From assembly GCA_900617975.1 (NCBI GenBank), contig UZAE01012114.1, positions 1-61,044 of the forward strand: a stretch of DNA of 61,044 nt, in the 5' to 3' direction. The stretch is from Rodentolepis nana. Taxonomy: Eukaryota; Platyhelminthes; Cestoda; Cyclophyllidea; Hymenolepididae. Below the pieces are notes generated by a model. The model worked only from the letters and a program-made list of their open reading frames with translations. It was not told the origin of the DNA and ran no database searches. This document shows, piece by piece, positions 53,541 to 61,044 of this stretch. Numbering within the stretch: position 1 is the stretch's first letter; every line of letters begins with the position of its first letter. The position numbers were made by a program, and so were the translations under genes.

Positions 53541-56500
53541 AAAATAAAACCCGACCTTTTAATTCATTTCGTAATGCTATTGTCGACTTGTCTAGGCCCA
53601 ATGTCCTTAAAATGAGAGGTTAATTGTGGATAGTAAAGGTAATTGGGAGTGGGTGAAAAGGACACTTAGTAGCTTGTTCACAGCAAAAAATGAGGCCATA
53701 TTGGGAAAATGGAAATAGACGGCACCGAATTATAGTAGAAAATACATTAGACTGGATTGAAAATGATGCCCTCCCCGATTCCTTTGTTCAGTCAGCATCA
53801 TGTTAAGGCGAATTTTACAGCAACACTGTTTCACTGGGGTGGATAGACATACGATGCTCAGAAAAGTTGACTTTATAAGTTAGGAAGTATCTATAGGATA
53901 CTTGAGGCAAATTAAGAACAGGTCCCCCACTTGGAGGACATTTTAAAGCACTCTTCTTGGGTAAAGAAGCAGCGTTCTAGACCGTCTTGAAATGAGTTAA
54001 TAATTTCCCAATTCACAGAGTTCATTCTTGCAGATGTGATTTGTGGGCATTAATAAGCTTTTATCAGCTGAAGACAGCTCGTGTCTACATTATGTTAGGT
54101 GGTCGAAGAAGACACAAATAGATTATACTGAATGATTGCAAAAAAAATTATTCCACAAAATGATAATTGGAGATCTAAATCATCAGGAGGGAACTAATTT
54201 CTCAGACCTCTGTGGGGTTCAGACTTCAATTGATTGGGTTAAAATCAAACTTACGTCAAACTCAGAGACAGAAGCTCTAAAATGAAGTTAAGGGCAGTGG
54301 TCTGGGAAGTTACAGGAAAATATGAAACTTCCAACTGAATTCGCGTGCGTTCGTGGAGAGGGAGAGAGAGAGAGAGAGGATAAACTGCTCATCAGATACA
54401 ATGATTAACAAGGCTATTCATTGCCCATATTACGATTATTAGGGATTAAAACGGTTGAAAATTAGCATATCAGAATGGTATTCCAAATATTTATGATAAC
54501 TTTTTAATGCATTTCTTCTCAATTCAACTCCATGGGCTGAAAGTGCTGTGCTTGCTTGCAGTGGATACTAACATCTAAATTTTCAAAAATACATCAAACA
54601 CCATGCAATCCTGATTGACAAATAAGGTCAAACGGGGGCATAATATTAACTTTAAATTAGGTATTGTAAAACAGTTGTTAGTTTGTGGGGTTTTTATCAA
54701 GTCATTTTGCAACAAAGACAACTCCAATAAGAAATTAAATTTCATTTAGCAAGTGTACTGATAATGTTTGCGCACATTAAAACAAAAAATTTCAAGCGAA
54801 ATTTGATTTAAATGGGCGCAATTAATTTACCGCAACCGCTTTGGTGTCCAGAAAAAAGGGGCATTCAAGCGAGGGACCTTTTAAATCTTAATTATTCAAA
54901 ATGCCTCAGGTCAGTTTTAAACCTAAACAAGCGAAAAAATTCAATAAGAGAGAGAGACAGATAGTAGAAGTAGAAATAAGCAAGTGCCCGAATTCGTCAG
55001 TTTTATAACCCCCCTCCCCCCCACCTCCTCCCAAAAATACCTGCTTTATAATCATAAGGACTTCGAAGAGCATCGAATACATATACGTTTCGAAAAATCA
55101 TTCTCCTTTAACATTTTAAAGGACGAATTAGTTTTTAAAAATGTCCTCAACTGCACTCACGCATGTCTCGTAACAGGCATGCCTATGTGATGAGTTTTGT
55201 TGGTATTAGGCGAAGGCTCTAGACGTATCAAACATGCTTTAAATGACAATAGCGCCTTCTGTTACGTGTCTAGTACCAATGGAACTTATTATGAAAGAGG
55301 GCCGTGGGGTCCTAAGGGTGCTAAAGGGTTAAACGATCAACAAAAGTGAAGATGAGCGTGACCTGCAAAGCCGTCTGAGATGGGAGCTCTATCCTGATAT
55401 CAAGCTTTACCTTCATCAAAACCGTCTTGAAAAATAAGTTCTCAAGCACTCTTTGTTTGCACCGAGTCCGAATTCTTCCATTTACAATTTCCTACCATTC
55501 GAATAATGCAATACTAAAGGGCTTATGTCTACATTTCATTCTAGTACCAATGTCAATCTTGTAGACGAAAGATAACGCCCTAACAGACAACAAATACAAA
55601 AAATTCGCATTCCCACCAGGAGCAGTGCTCACATAGGTTAATATGAACGGAATGAAGGTGTCCTAGAGAAGTCCTTAAGAGAAAATCATCATCAGCATCA
55701 TCATCACCACTGGAGATGTATCGATAGGAGTTGATGTCACGACTTCCGACGTAGGCTACTGCACAAGTCAGTGCACAATAATAAGGAAGAACTAAGTTTT
55801 CTTCTTTTGTCATCTTCTACCAACACCCCAAAATTCGACAACTACAATAGCATGCACTGTAATTTTGTCTCCCCAAAAAAGGCCCGTCAAAGTAATAAAT
55901 GGTCTGCTAGAAGAACACTATTTAGATCTCCCAATCTTTATTTCCGTTGTTGGCTAAAGTAATGTTGCTGTCTTAAGCTTTCCGGATTGTTAATAATTTA
56001 AATTTAATTTATGTGTTTTCCACTCCATCTGGTCTTTTAAGCTTTGCGTATTGATTGATTAACACGAGAACTTCCTTGAAGCCCACTTGCCAAAAATTTT
56101 TTATTCGATCTCCACTTCACAGCTAACTTTGAAACACCTATTTAAAACCTGCGCGCATTTTTAAAAGAACCCATATAGTCTCTCATGCTAAGTCCAATAG
56201 ACCAAAATTAATTAGATATTTAAGCAATAAAAACTTTTCCGATAAGTATGCTTAGGGGCTTGATTAAGACACGAATATATCATCCCATAATTTTAGGCTT
56301 TTCATGATTGCTACCCGGATAAGAGGCATGGAGAGTAGTATTACACCTTTAAAGGCTGCTTTAGAACTCACCGTTGTTGTGAAGCACTGGCCAAGATTCT
56401 TGGTGATGTGGTCTGGAGTGGCATTGTGGGCTTCCAACATGTAGTAGAGAAGGCGATTATGACATTCGAGAACATCATCCAGGTGAGGAAAGAGATTGTC

Positions 56501-59500
56501 ACTAAGACACAAGGAGTCTCCTTTCTGTGGAGGAAAGGCCTTCATGAAGACATCACGAATCATAACCAATAAATCCACATAGCGTATCTCAGTTGATATC
56601 AACTCTACAGACGGCAAAGGAAGTAAATTGAATGTGTTAATAACAGAAAAGGGGAAAGCCGATAATGAAATCGATTATTTTATCCCTAATTGAAAACCCC
56701 AATGAAAGTTTGACTTGGAAAGTTTTTTCCTAAATAGAGACCACCCATGTTGGTCCAAAGGCTGTAGAATTATGGCCCATAGAACCTAAATGCCCCAGTT
56801 GACGGCTAATAATTATATTATTTAGATAGGAAGAATAGCACAGATATCGGATAACCATTTAGCTCGCTGCCCCTTCAATAGACCCATTTTCAACAAGAGG
56901 TGAGAGCTAAGTTCAAGCAATGTTATAGATCTGAACTCTAAACTTTGTAAGCCATGCAACTCTTCAGTGAATGTTAATTTGAATCGATAGAAGCTCTGGT
57001 CTGTTGAATGTATCTTAAGCGAGTTTTATATGTCTAGCAATAGGGAATTATTCAAAATTAAAGGAGTCTGAAGTGGAGTGACGACACCAGCTGCTGTGCT
57101 TCCAAACAGGTGTATCATCCAGATGTCGGCAATTAGATGATAGTGAATATCTTGAAAATGGGACAGTGAAACGCGATTCGAGAGGTGAATAAATGAGTAC
57201 AACCGAATTAAATGGATAGGAAATTCCACTTATTCAACTAACTCATTATTAGACATAGGCAGGCGGCTAAGAGTGAGATGAAAAGTTTCCAAAATTTTAA
57301 ACTCAATAGCAACAACACACTGTGTTTTCTGCAAAGTCAAGTTCAACACTAAGGTAGACAACAGTTATTAAGGTGATAAGGTCACAAAAATAGGTACGTT
57401 CGAAGGCAAAAGATTAGAAATCGTTGAAATAAGTGTTGGATGCAGTAGCTAGATTCACTCTTTAAGAGCAAATTCATTAAGTGCTTAATTCAGGAGAACA
57501 CGTTTTCATTTGCTAAACAGGTGTCATAATGCCTTTGCTTACAAAAATAGTTCAAGAAAACCCATTCATCAACGAAAGTTGAAATCAACAGGGAGTTCAG
57601 AGTACATCTGAGAGCCTAGAAGTAGGCAAAATTAAGTAGACTTATAAGAAATTTAGTAAACAAGGAGGGGGGTGTGATAGACTGACCTCAACATGTTGCA
57701 CCCTGGGCAACGTATACTCATAAGCCAAAAAAGTCTATAAATCGTCAGTTGACTTCTGATTTCTAACTACTATGATCCCACTGTATGTCATAGTTGACCG
57801 GTTCTACAGTACTCACCTTACATTTTCTCTGCCTTTGTGCCAGTCTGTCTGTCTCTTTTACATATTTGAAACACTCATCTGTTCCCCCCTCTCGGCTTTT
57901 TCTCACTTTGATATTCCTTCAACTCTGTGATTCCTGAAGTGAACTAAAGACCTAATGATAACTATCAAAACGCCTGCCATTTGATATAAACAAATAAGTA
58001 AATAAATAGGCAAGGAAGTGACACTAATGTGAAAGAATTTAACTCAAAACAACCACTATTAGCCTCTATCAAGGCTTCAGCCAGACTTCAGCCGTGGTAG
58101 CGGTAACCAGAGCAAACTAATTGTGCACCTTTCTTGTGAAAGGTCGAAAGACTATCCCCACTCTGTTAAGTAACTAAATTGTCAGGCACTGGCTCACAAT
58201 TAGTCTCTCTCCACGACGTCCACTACACAAATTATAGTCCATCAGGTTAAGATCTGGGCACAAATGACGAGGAGAGGGTGTGTGGGGACGGGAAGGGGGG
58301 AGTTCTAAGACCAAACACCGGGATTGCTATAGCTGCCACAATTGACTGACAAACATTTTTGACTTTTCATTGGTGTGTGGCAGGTAACCAAATTCTGTTG
58401 ATACCATACATGTCGCTTTGTTGATCACCCTAGTTTGTTATTTAGGACTTAATAGCTCCAGTAGTCTGCAATTCCACCTCGGACACCATGGAAAGTAATG
58501 TGGGGGGGGGAGGGAGGAGGCAACACATCAAATCGCATCACTTTCGGAGAAGGACACGCCTCAGAAAGCCAAATTGGGTTAATATAATTCGAGAAGAGTC
58601 CTCTTCTTCGCCTACTGCCAGGCAGCTTATTTGGAGTACCGCCTCTTCTGTGAGGTGTTGGTATGGCTGGTTAGCAGTAGTAAAAGTCTTCTTTGAGTGT
58701 AAGCTCCATGGTAGTTGCTGAGACAATCACTCACCTGTAATGACAGAGCCCGAAGTCCAGTGTCTGGTTACACCAACACCTTTTCTACTGCAAAGTATAG
58801 ATAAAGTCAGATGAGCGAATCCAATCAGATCAGATGATTTGGTCTGTTATGTTGACTCCCTCTTATAGCCACAATAATCTCGTAGTTTTGAGTTCAAATC
58901 TCTAGTTCCTTCTGTATACTCTTCAGAGTGTTGAGAGAGATATATGAGAAGAGAGCATAATGGCCTTAATCCGATGCCCCACTTGATCAATCATGACGCA
59001 ATTTCTCCTTCCATGGTTCAGTGGGCTTCCAGCAACCCATTCACGTTCAACTTCGGCTTATAAATTGAGAAAATTTGAAAATTGTAAATTACGAGCAGAG
59101 GGGTTTTAAAAGCTCAAATTTTATCTTATAGATTCCATCTTGTCCCCCCCCCCCCCGATGTATTTCTCTGCACACGTAAATCAATCGAAGACGAATGATA
59201 CACGCTAAACACATCAAGGTAGGAGGATGGAGGATGAATGATGAGACCAGAGCAAGCAGTTCCAAAGATTCAGTAACACTGAGGGAGAGAGGTGTCAAGC
59301 CAAATTAAAGAAAAGGCATTTTGCCAGCCGACTTTACATGCAATTTTAGACGCGTTTAAGATCGTTATTAAAATGAACCAGCCCAGCGATGACTTACCCC
59401 AAATTTTATCATTTCGGCTGATAAAATGATTCGAATATTGCATTCGTCTGTTCTCGCCAATGAAAGCCAACCAACTGGGACAATCGACTAGATATTTGCC

Positions 59501-60227
59501 CTTCTCAATCAACTCTTCTGGGCTCGGAATATGATCTGAGACGGGGAGACTCTGCGGTTCGATTTGATCAACAAATACATGGTCTGCTAGTGACTGCTCC
59601 GATCCTCGATTACGTGGAGTCCCGTTCGACATTCTAAGTAAATAAAAGCGTCTAATCAAACACACAACCAAGTGGTGGTGGGAAAGGGGGAGGGGGGGGG
59701 GGGTCAATAGGTGATAGAGGAATGACACAGTTGTAGATTTAACTGGCTTATGGTAAATTATTTAGTTTCTTCCTTCGAGCATGGGGTGGATAAGCACTGC
59801 CATGCAGTTTGAAATCGAAATTACTTCAGATGAGTATGATAAGTGGTAGCAGTAGTTGACTAGGGTAAGGGAAAGTGACCTAGAGTTGCTCTATTCATAT
59901 CACCAAGTAACTTTTTCCTGTTCTCTTACTTTACTGACGAGAAAATTAAACCATCGACAATGAATCTCGAACATGCATATTATTTGGCTGCAACGCAATA
60001 TCAATCTTACCACTAGAGATAGAAAAAAACCCTTCTACACTATCTGCATCGATTTTTCAAATTGAATCAACTTCTGTCAAAACTACGACAGCAATACACT
60101 TCTACCTTCCGTTAAAACAAATAAACTTTTTTGTTTTTTTTTCTAATTGGAGAAAGTAAAACCACTAGGCACGATTGGCTCATATAGCTTACCCTGAAGA
60201 CTTGAACTCTGGCGTTGTTTGTGATTC
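22700..60227 (-). CDS. Dbl-family RhoGEF (DH-PH, Lbc/ARHGEF2-like), 17 exons, 5' partial
   Basis: Predicted guanine-nucleotide exchange factor for Rho GTPases. Exons on the minus strand: 60227-60193, 59633-59398, 56604-56372, 50949-50827, 48212-48095, 44465-44184, 43067-42976, 41101-40882, 37576-37280, 34820-34680, 31412-31369, 29782-29582, 29500-29414, 28380-28152, 28053-27965, 24882-24766, 22885-22700. The phases chain without a break to 2730 nt, or 909 aa from an open 5' end. Domains in this partial protein: DH about 85-300, PH about 330-430, a coiled coil about 447-480, a second coiled coil about 675-780, then a Ser/Pro-rich tail. DH plus PH plus C-terminal coiled coil matches the ARHGEF2/ARHGEF18/ARHGEF28/AKAP13 group; I cannot say which member. 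The N-terminal part, which holds a C1 domain in some relatives, lies outside the window. Family placement is firm; the last four exon joins are less certain. Confidence 0.85.
23737..24029 (+). repeat. SINE-like element, copy 3
   Basis: Shorter, diverged copy in the last RhoGEF intron, with a small deletion after the head and a short tail. Antisense to the gene. Confidence 0.8.
24883..27964. other. RhoGEF intron, 3.1 kb
   Basis: No supported exon is seen. It holds a (TA)n tract at 26104-26123 and C- and G-rich runs near 25672 and 26290. A minus-strand open stretch at 26829-26554 was considered and not accepted. Confidence 0.5.
26104..26123. repeat. (TA)n microsatellite
   Basis: Uninterrupted TA dinucleotides in a RhoGEF intron. 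Confidence 0.9.
27965..37576 (-). CDS. RhoGEF coiled-coil and linker exons
   Basis: Exon 37576-37280 starts with a Glu/Lys/Arg-rich helix (IEKNTQRLEAAEERRKRQ) that follows the PH domain. A Ser-rich linker comes next (34820-34680, then the 44-nt exon 31412-31369 encoding RGDKDNVTFRIKPK, then 29782-29582). A second long coiled coil spans 29500-29414 and 28380-28152 (YLRRLELEKDNLRLKTEVEL, then REEARLEREDQKLKNLAKNL). Exon 28053-27965 opens the tail (SATNLHSLDVEKPSNTS). The donor at 34680 (AAAA|GTAATC) and the one at 28152 (CGAG|GTATTG) are weaker than the others. If the 28152 donor is skipped, the frame reads on to a TAA at 28120, giving a form ending in GRLRGE. Confidence 0.75.
32284..32605 (+). 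repeat. SINE-like element, copy 4, with perfect target-site duplication
   Basis: Flanked by the identical 14-mer TTTTTCATTAGAGG at 32270-32283 and 32606-32619. Lies in the RhoGEF intron between exons 34820-34680 and 31412-31369, antisense to the gene. Confidence 0.9.
35479..35814 (+). repeat. SINE-like element, copy 5, with perfect target-site duplication
   Basis: Flanked by identical ATATTTTGAAG at 35468-35478 and 35815-35825. The tail is AAATAAATAAATAAAT. Antisense in a RhoGEF intron. Confidence 0.9.
36606..36898 (+). repeat. SINE-like element, copy 6, cut off at an N
   Basis: Complete head and body with a small internal duplication around the CAAACTACCATGACC block. The sequence stops at an N at 36899, where the family should continue into its GAAGCC and tail part. 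Confidence 0.8.
38344..38678 (+). repeat. SINE-like element, copy 7
   Basis: Near full-length copy with an AAATAAATGAATAAAT tail. Antisense in the RhoGEF intron between exons 40882 and 37576. Only a short ATCTTT match is seen as a possible flanking repeat. Confidence 0.85.
38716..38782 (-). repeat. SINE-like element fragment, copy 8
   Basis: Only the head, with an internal deletion, in the orientation opposite to copy 7 and about 40 bp away. One of two copies in sense with the RhoGEF. Confidence 0.75.
39348..39680 (+). repeat. SINE-like element, copy 9, with target-site duplication
   Basis: Full-length copy flanked by TTATTCTCATACAT (39334-39347) and TTATTCTCACACAT (39681-39694), 13 of 14 identical. 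Antisense to the RhoGEF. Confidence 0.9.
40882..44465 (-). CDS. RhoGEF end-of-DH and PH-domain exons
   Basis: Exon 44465-44184 carries the last DH helix and the DH-PH linker (RRAAQSLLLGAQQKLTDL and on). The short 92-nt exon 43067-42976 encodes ELYGVALQHCFFLLRQD, the central PH strands. Exon 41101-40882 continues with PPILIWTKHFGYF, PLTFIILMDSD and the closing helix DEVARWQKIFSEGF. The order and spacing follow the PH domain of ARHGEF2-type RhoGEFs, where a PPVI...LIVREV stretch and a final helix with a conserved Trp occupy the same places. The 92-nt exon is inferred from its acceptor (CATTGTAG), its donor (ATG|GTAAGC), exact phase fit and PH homology. Confidence 0.82.
41192..41462 (-). repeat. 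SINE-like element, copy 10
   Basis: Inverted copy from its AAAT-type tail to the head. Part of the segment after the head is missing. It lies in the RhoGEF intron just upstream of the exon starting at 41101. Possible diverged flanking repeats: ATAAGCACATCA and ATAAAAACATTA. Confidence 0.85.
41958..42290 (+). repeat. SINE-like element, copy 11
   Basis: Full-length copy with a short TACGTCT repeat on both sides. Lies in the same RhoGEF intron as copy 10, in opposite orientation. Confidence 0.85.
45204..45310 (+). repeat. Possible second copy of the tRNA-like SINE
   Basis: A tRNA-like A box (TGTGGTAAGCGC) and a segment GAAGTCAAAGCTCCAGCCAC align with the 3' half of the element at 11828 and its downstream sequence (CTCA...GTGAGGAGAG compared with CTCA...ATGAGAGGAC). 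Weak evidence, strongly diverged. Confidence 0.3.
46381..46430. repeat. Long C-homopolymer with an ambiguous base
   Basis: Almost pure C over about 45 bp with an N at 46398. It is the longest of many G/C runs in the window. Confidence 0.9.
47756..48033 (+). repeat. SINE-like element, copy 12
   Basis: Copy with internal deletions, ending in AAATAAATAAAT. TTGAAATTT and TTGACATTT flank it. It ends about 60 bp from the RhoGEF exon 48212-48095. Confidence 0.8.
48095..59633 (-). CDS. RhoGEF DH-domain exons
   Basis: Four exons (59633-59398, 56604-56372, 50949-50827, 48212-48095) carry most of the exchange domain. They read through SRNDKIW then ELISTEIRYVDLL (CR1 helix with the conserved Glu), LFPHLDDVLECHNRLL, ITKNLGQCF, the helix YRLIEAYGVLMFIQNSL, and QRWTKIETLL at about residues 231-240. 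The length between these blocks matches the human ARHGEF2 DH domain with no gap, so no exon is missing here. The usual QR-x-TKYP-LL motif of CR3 is altered: the Lys is kept but Tyr-Pro is replaced by Ile-Glu. The exons at 56604-56372 and 50949-50827 lie between the two arms of a large inverted repeat. Confidence 0.85.
48700..49737 (+). repeat. Large inverted repeat, arm A
   Basis: About 1.04 kb matching 58017-59040 in reverse complement. The central part (about 49020-49560) is nearly identical; the ends are more diverged. A 77-codon frame on the minus strand (49260-49027) is identical in both arms but resembles no known protein and probably reflects DNA identity only. It lies in a RhoGEF intron. 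Confidence 0.85.
50365..50424. repeat. (CA)n microsatellite
   Basis: About 60 bp of slightly interrupted CA repeats; a 156-codon plus-strand frame crossing it is an artefact. Confidence 0.95.
52741..53069 (+). repeat. SINE-like element, copy 13
   Basis: Diverged head. Flanks ACTTTGGATAGAG (52728-52740) and ACTTTGGGTAGAA (53070-53082) are a likely target-site duplication. Lies between the two central DH exons. Confidence 0.85.
53506..53537. repeat. (AT)n microsatellite
   Basis: Uninterrupted AT dinucleotides, 32 bp. Confidence 0.95.
54355..54379. repeat. (GA)n microsatellite
   Basis: GA dinucleotides with one extra G. Confidence 0.9.
57667..58008 (+). repeat. SINE-like element, copy 14
   Basis: Full-length diverged copy. 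Its tail nearly abuts the inner end of the second arm of the large inverted repeat. Confidence 0.85.
58017..59040 (-). repeat. Large inverted repeat, arm B
   Basis: Reverse-complement partner of 48700-49737, 8.3 kb away, in the RhoGEF intron between exons 59633-59398 and 56604-56372. A SINE-like copy ends about 10 bp from its inner boundary. Confidence 0.85.
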
Positions 60228-61044
60228 CTGAAAAGGAGAAAATAATATTATTCTGGGGTTTTCGCCAATTTAAAACAGCAATCACTTCTGACTTAAATAA
60301 TTGAGGGACATCAATGGCGAGTGAAGCAGCAGTTTATGAGCAGGAGAGCAAGTAATAATTGTTAAAACCGATCCGAAATATTTTGTTATTTGAGGTGCCT
60401 CCAAAAAAATGACAGCTTTCATAACTTTCGAATTGACAGTAAAATGGCACGGGGTGATTAAGAGGCCCTCCCAATACAACTAAAACTGGAATGTGATTAC
60501 CAAGGCACTTATTGGAGGGATCGCTCTTAGAAATCAGGTTTCAAAAAAATAATTGCTGCAACTACACCGCCTTTTACAAAATTAAAGTTCCATTAGAGCA
60601 TAGGAAATGTTCCTTAGTTAAAGCTTATTAACAGGACAATTGTACAAGCTTGAGACACGACTTGTTTCAAAAGCAAGCTCTCAAATCCGTTGAAGAAAAA
60701 CTTTTCACGTCTTTTATGCGAAATTAACAGTCCATTATCTCCTCTGAAAAAGATACAATTAGAAATAAAGAGAATTCGGCCATCCACTTCACTAAGAAAT
60801 GTGTGCATCGAAAAGCAGCGATCTCGTGAATTCTGATTTTATTTTTTCATACAAGTCTCCCTCATTATAGGAGAAAACGTAATCAGTGCTATTGCCTACT
60901 AAGCACACCAGACATCTAACCCACTAATTTCAAATGTAAGCAGCTTCCAACACGCATTTTTACTTCTTCTGTCCTGGTTGGAAAAATACAGGTAATTTCA
61001 TTGGCCTCATACGGCAAAAAGGTCTATTAACCGGCAGTTGACTT
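60228..61044. other. RhoGEF upstream intron, to window end
   Basis: Sequence upstream of the acceptor of exon 60227-60193. No further exon could be recognised before the window ends; the last 39 bases are a truncated SINE copy. Confidence 0.5.
61006..61044 (+). repeat. SINE-like element, copy 15 (truncated, runs off the window)
   Basis: Starts at the CTCATACGGCAAAAA part of the family, so the first 60 or so bases of the head are missing. It continues beyond the window end. Confidence 0.65.

Larger units (their letters stand above)
49738..56371. other. RhoGEF introns around exon 50949-50827
   Basis: Includes a (CA)n tract at 50365-50424, SINE copy 13, an (AT)n tract at 53506-53537 and a (GA)n tract at 54355-54379. 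Apart from the exon itself, no coding sequence is recognised. Confidence 0.6.

Noticed and set aside
1..61044. CRISPR arrays, operons, ribosome binding sites, phage or integrative elements
   Set aside because: Spliced genes and repeat content show a eukaryotic nuclear sequence; none of these structures is present.

Overview
This is an AT-rich, intron-rich animal nuclear DNA window. Introns run from about 100 bp to several kb, splice sites are GT-AG, microsatellites are abundant, and a short interspersed repeat is dense. Nothing bacterial or organellar is visible. The proteins are metazoan but divergent from vertebrate ones. I infer an invertebrate, perhaps a flatworm with a fairly large genome such as a cestode, but no single marker here proves that.

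Three protein genes can be rebuilt by joining exons at consensus splice sites with matching phases. (1) Minus strand, 15967 down to 5425: a complete 8-exon cytosolic acetyl-CoA synthetase (ACSS2/Acs type, 693 aa). (2) Plus strand, 17714 to 22386: a complete 9-exon NF45/ILF2-like DZF-domain protein (367 aa) with a poly(A) signal 11 nt after the stop. (3) Minus strand, 60227 down to 22700: the downstream 17 exons of a Dbl-family RhoGEF (DH-PH, then coiled coils and a Ser/Pro-rich tail), closest in layout to the ARHGEF2/ARHGEF18/AKAP13/ARHGEF28 (Lbc) group. Its 5' end lies beyond the window. Genes 1 and 2 are divergent across about 1.75 kb. Genes 2 and 3 are convergent with 313 bp between stop codons.

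Layout: 1-5.4 kb repeats and gene-poor flank; 5.4-16 kb acetyl-CoA synthetase; 16-17.7 kb divergent promoter region; 17.7-22.4 kb NF45-like gene; 22.7-61 kb RhoGEF with very large introns. At least 15 copies of one SINE-like element of about 330 bp are present, several with target-site duplications of 11-14 bp. Thirteen sit in or beside RhoGEF introns and none inside the other two genes. The antisense strand of each near-complete copy carries an acceptor-like site and a perfect splice donor. An inverted duplication of about 1 kb flanks the two central DH-domain exons. A 223-bp piggyBac-like MITE with TTAA duplications sits in an NF45 intron. A tRNA-like sequence lies just upstream of an acetyl-CoA synthetase exon. 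Long pure G/C homopolymers are frequent, and two of the three N bases fall inside them.

The three genes have no evident functional link: one makes acetyl-CoA, one encodes an RNA-binding complex subunit and one is a Rho-GTPase activator. No new multi-gene system was found. The most unusual content is the mobile-element landscape and its possible effect on RhoGEF splicing and stability.
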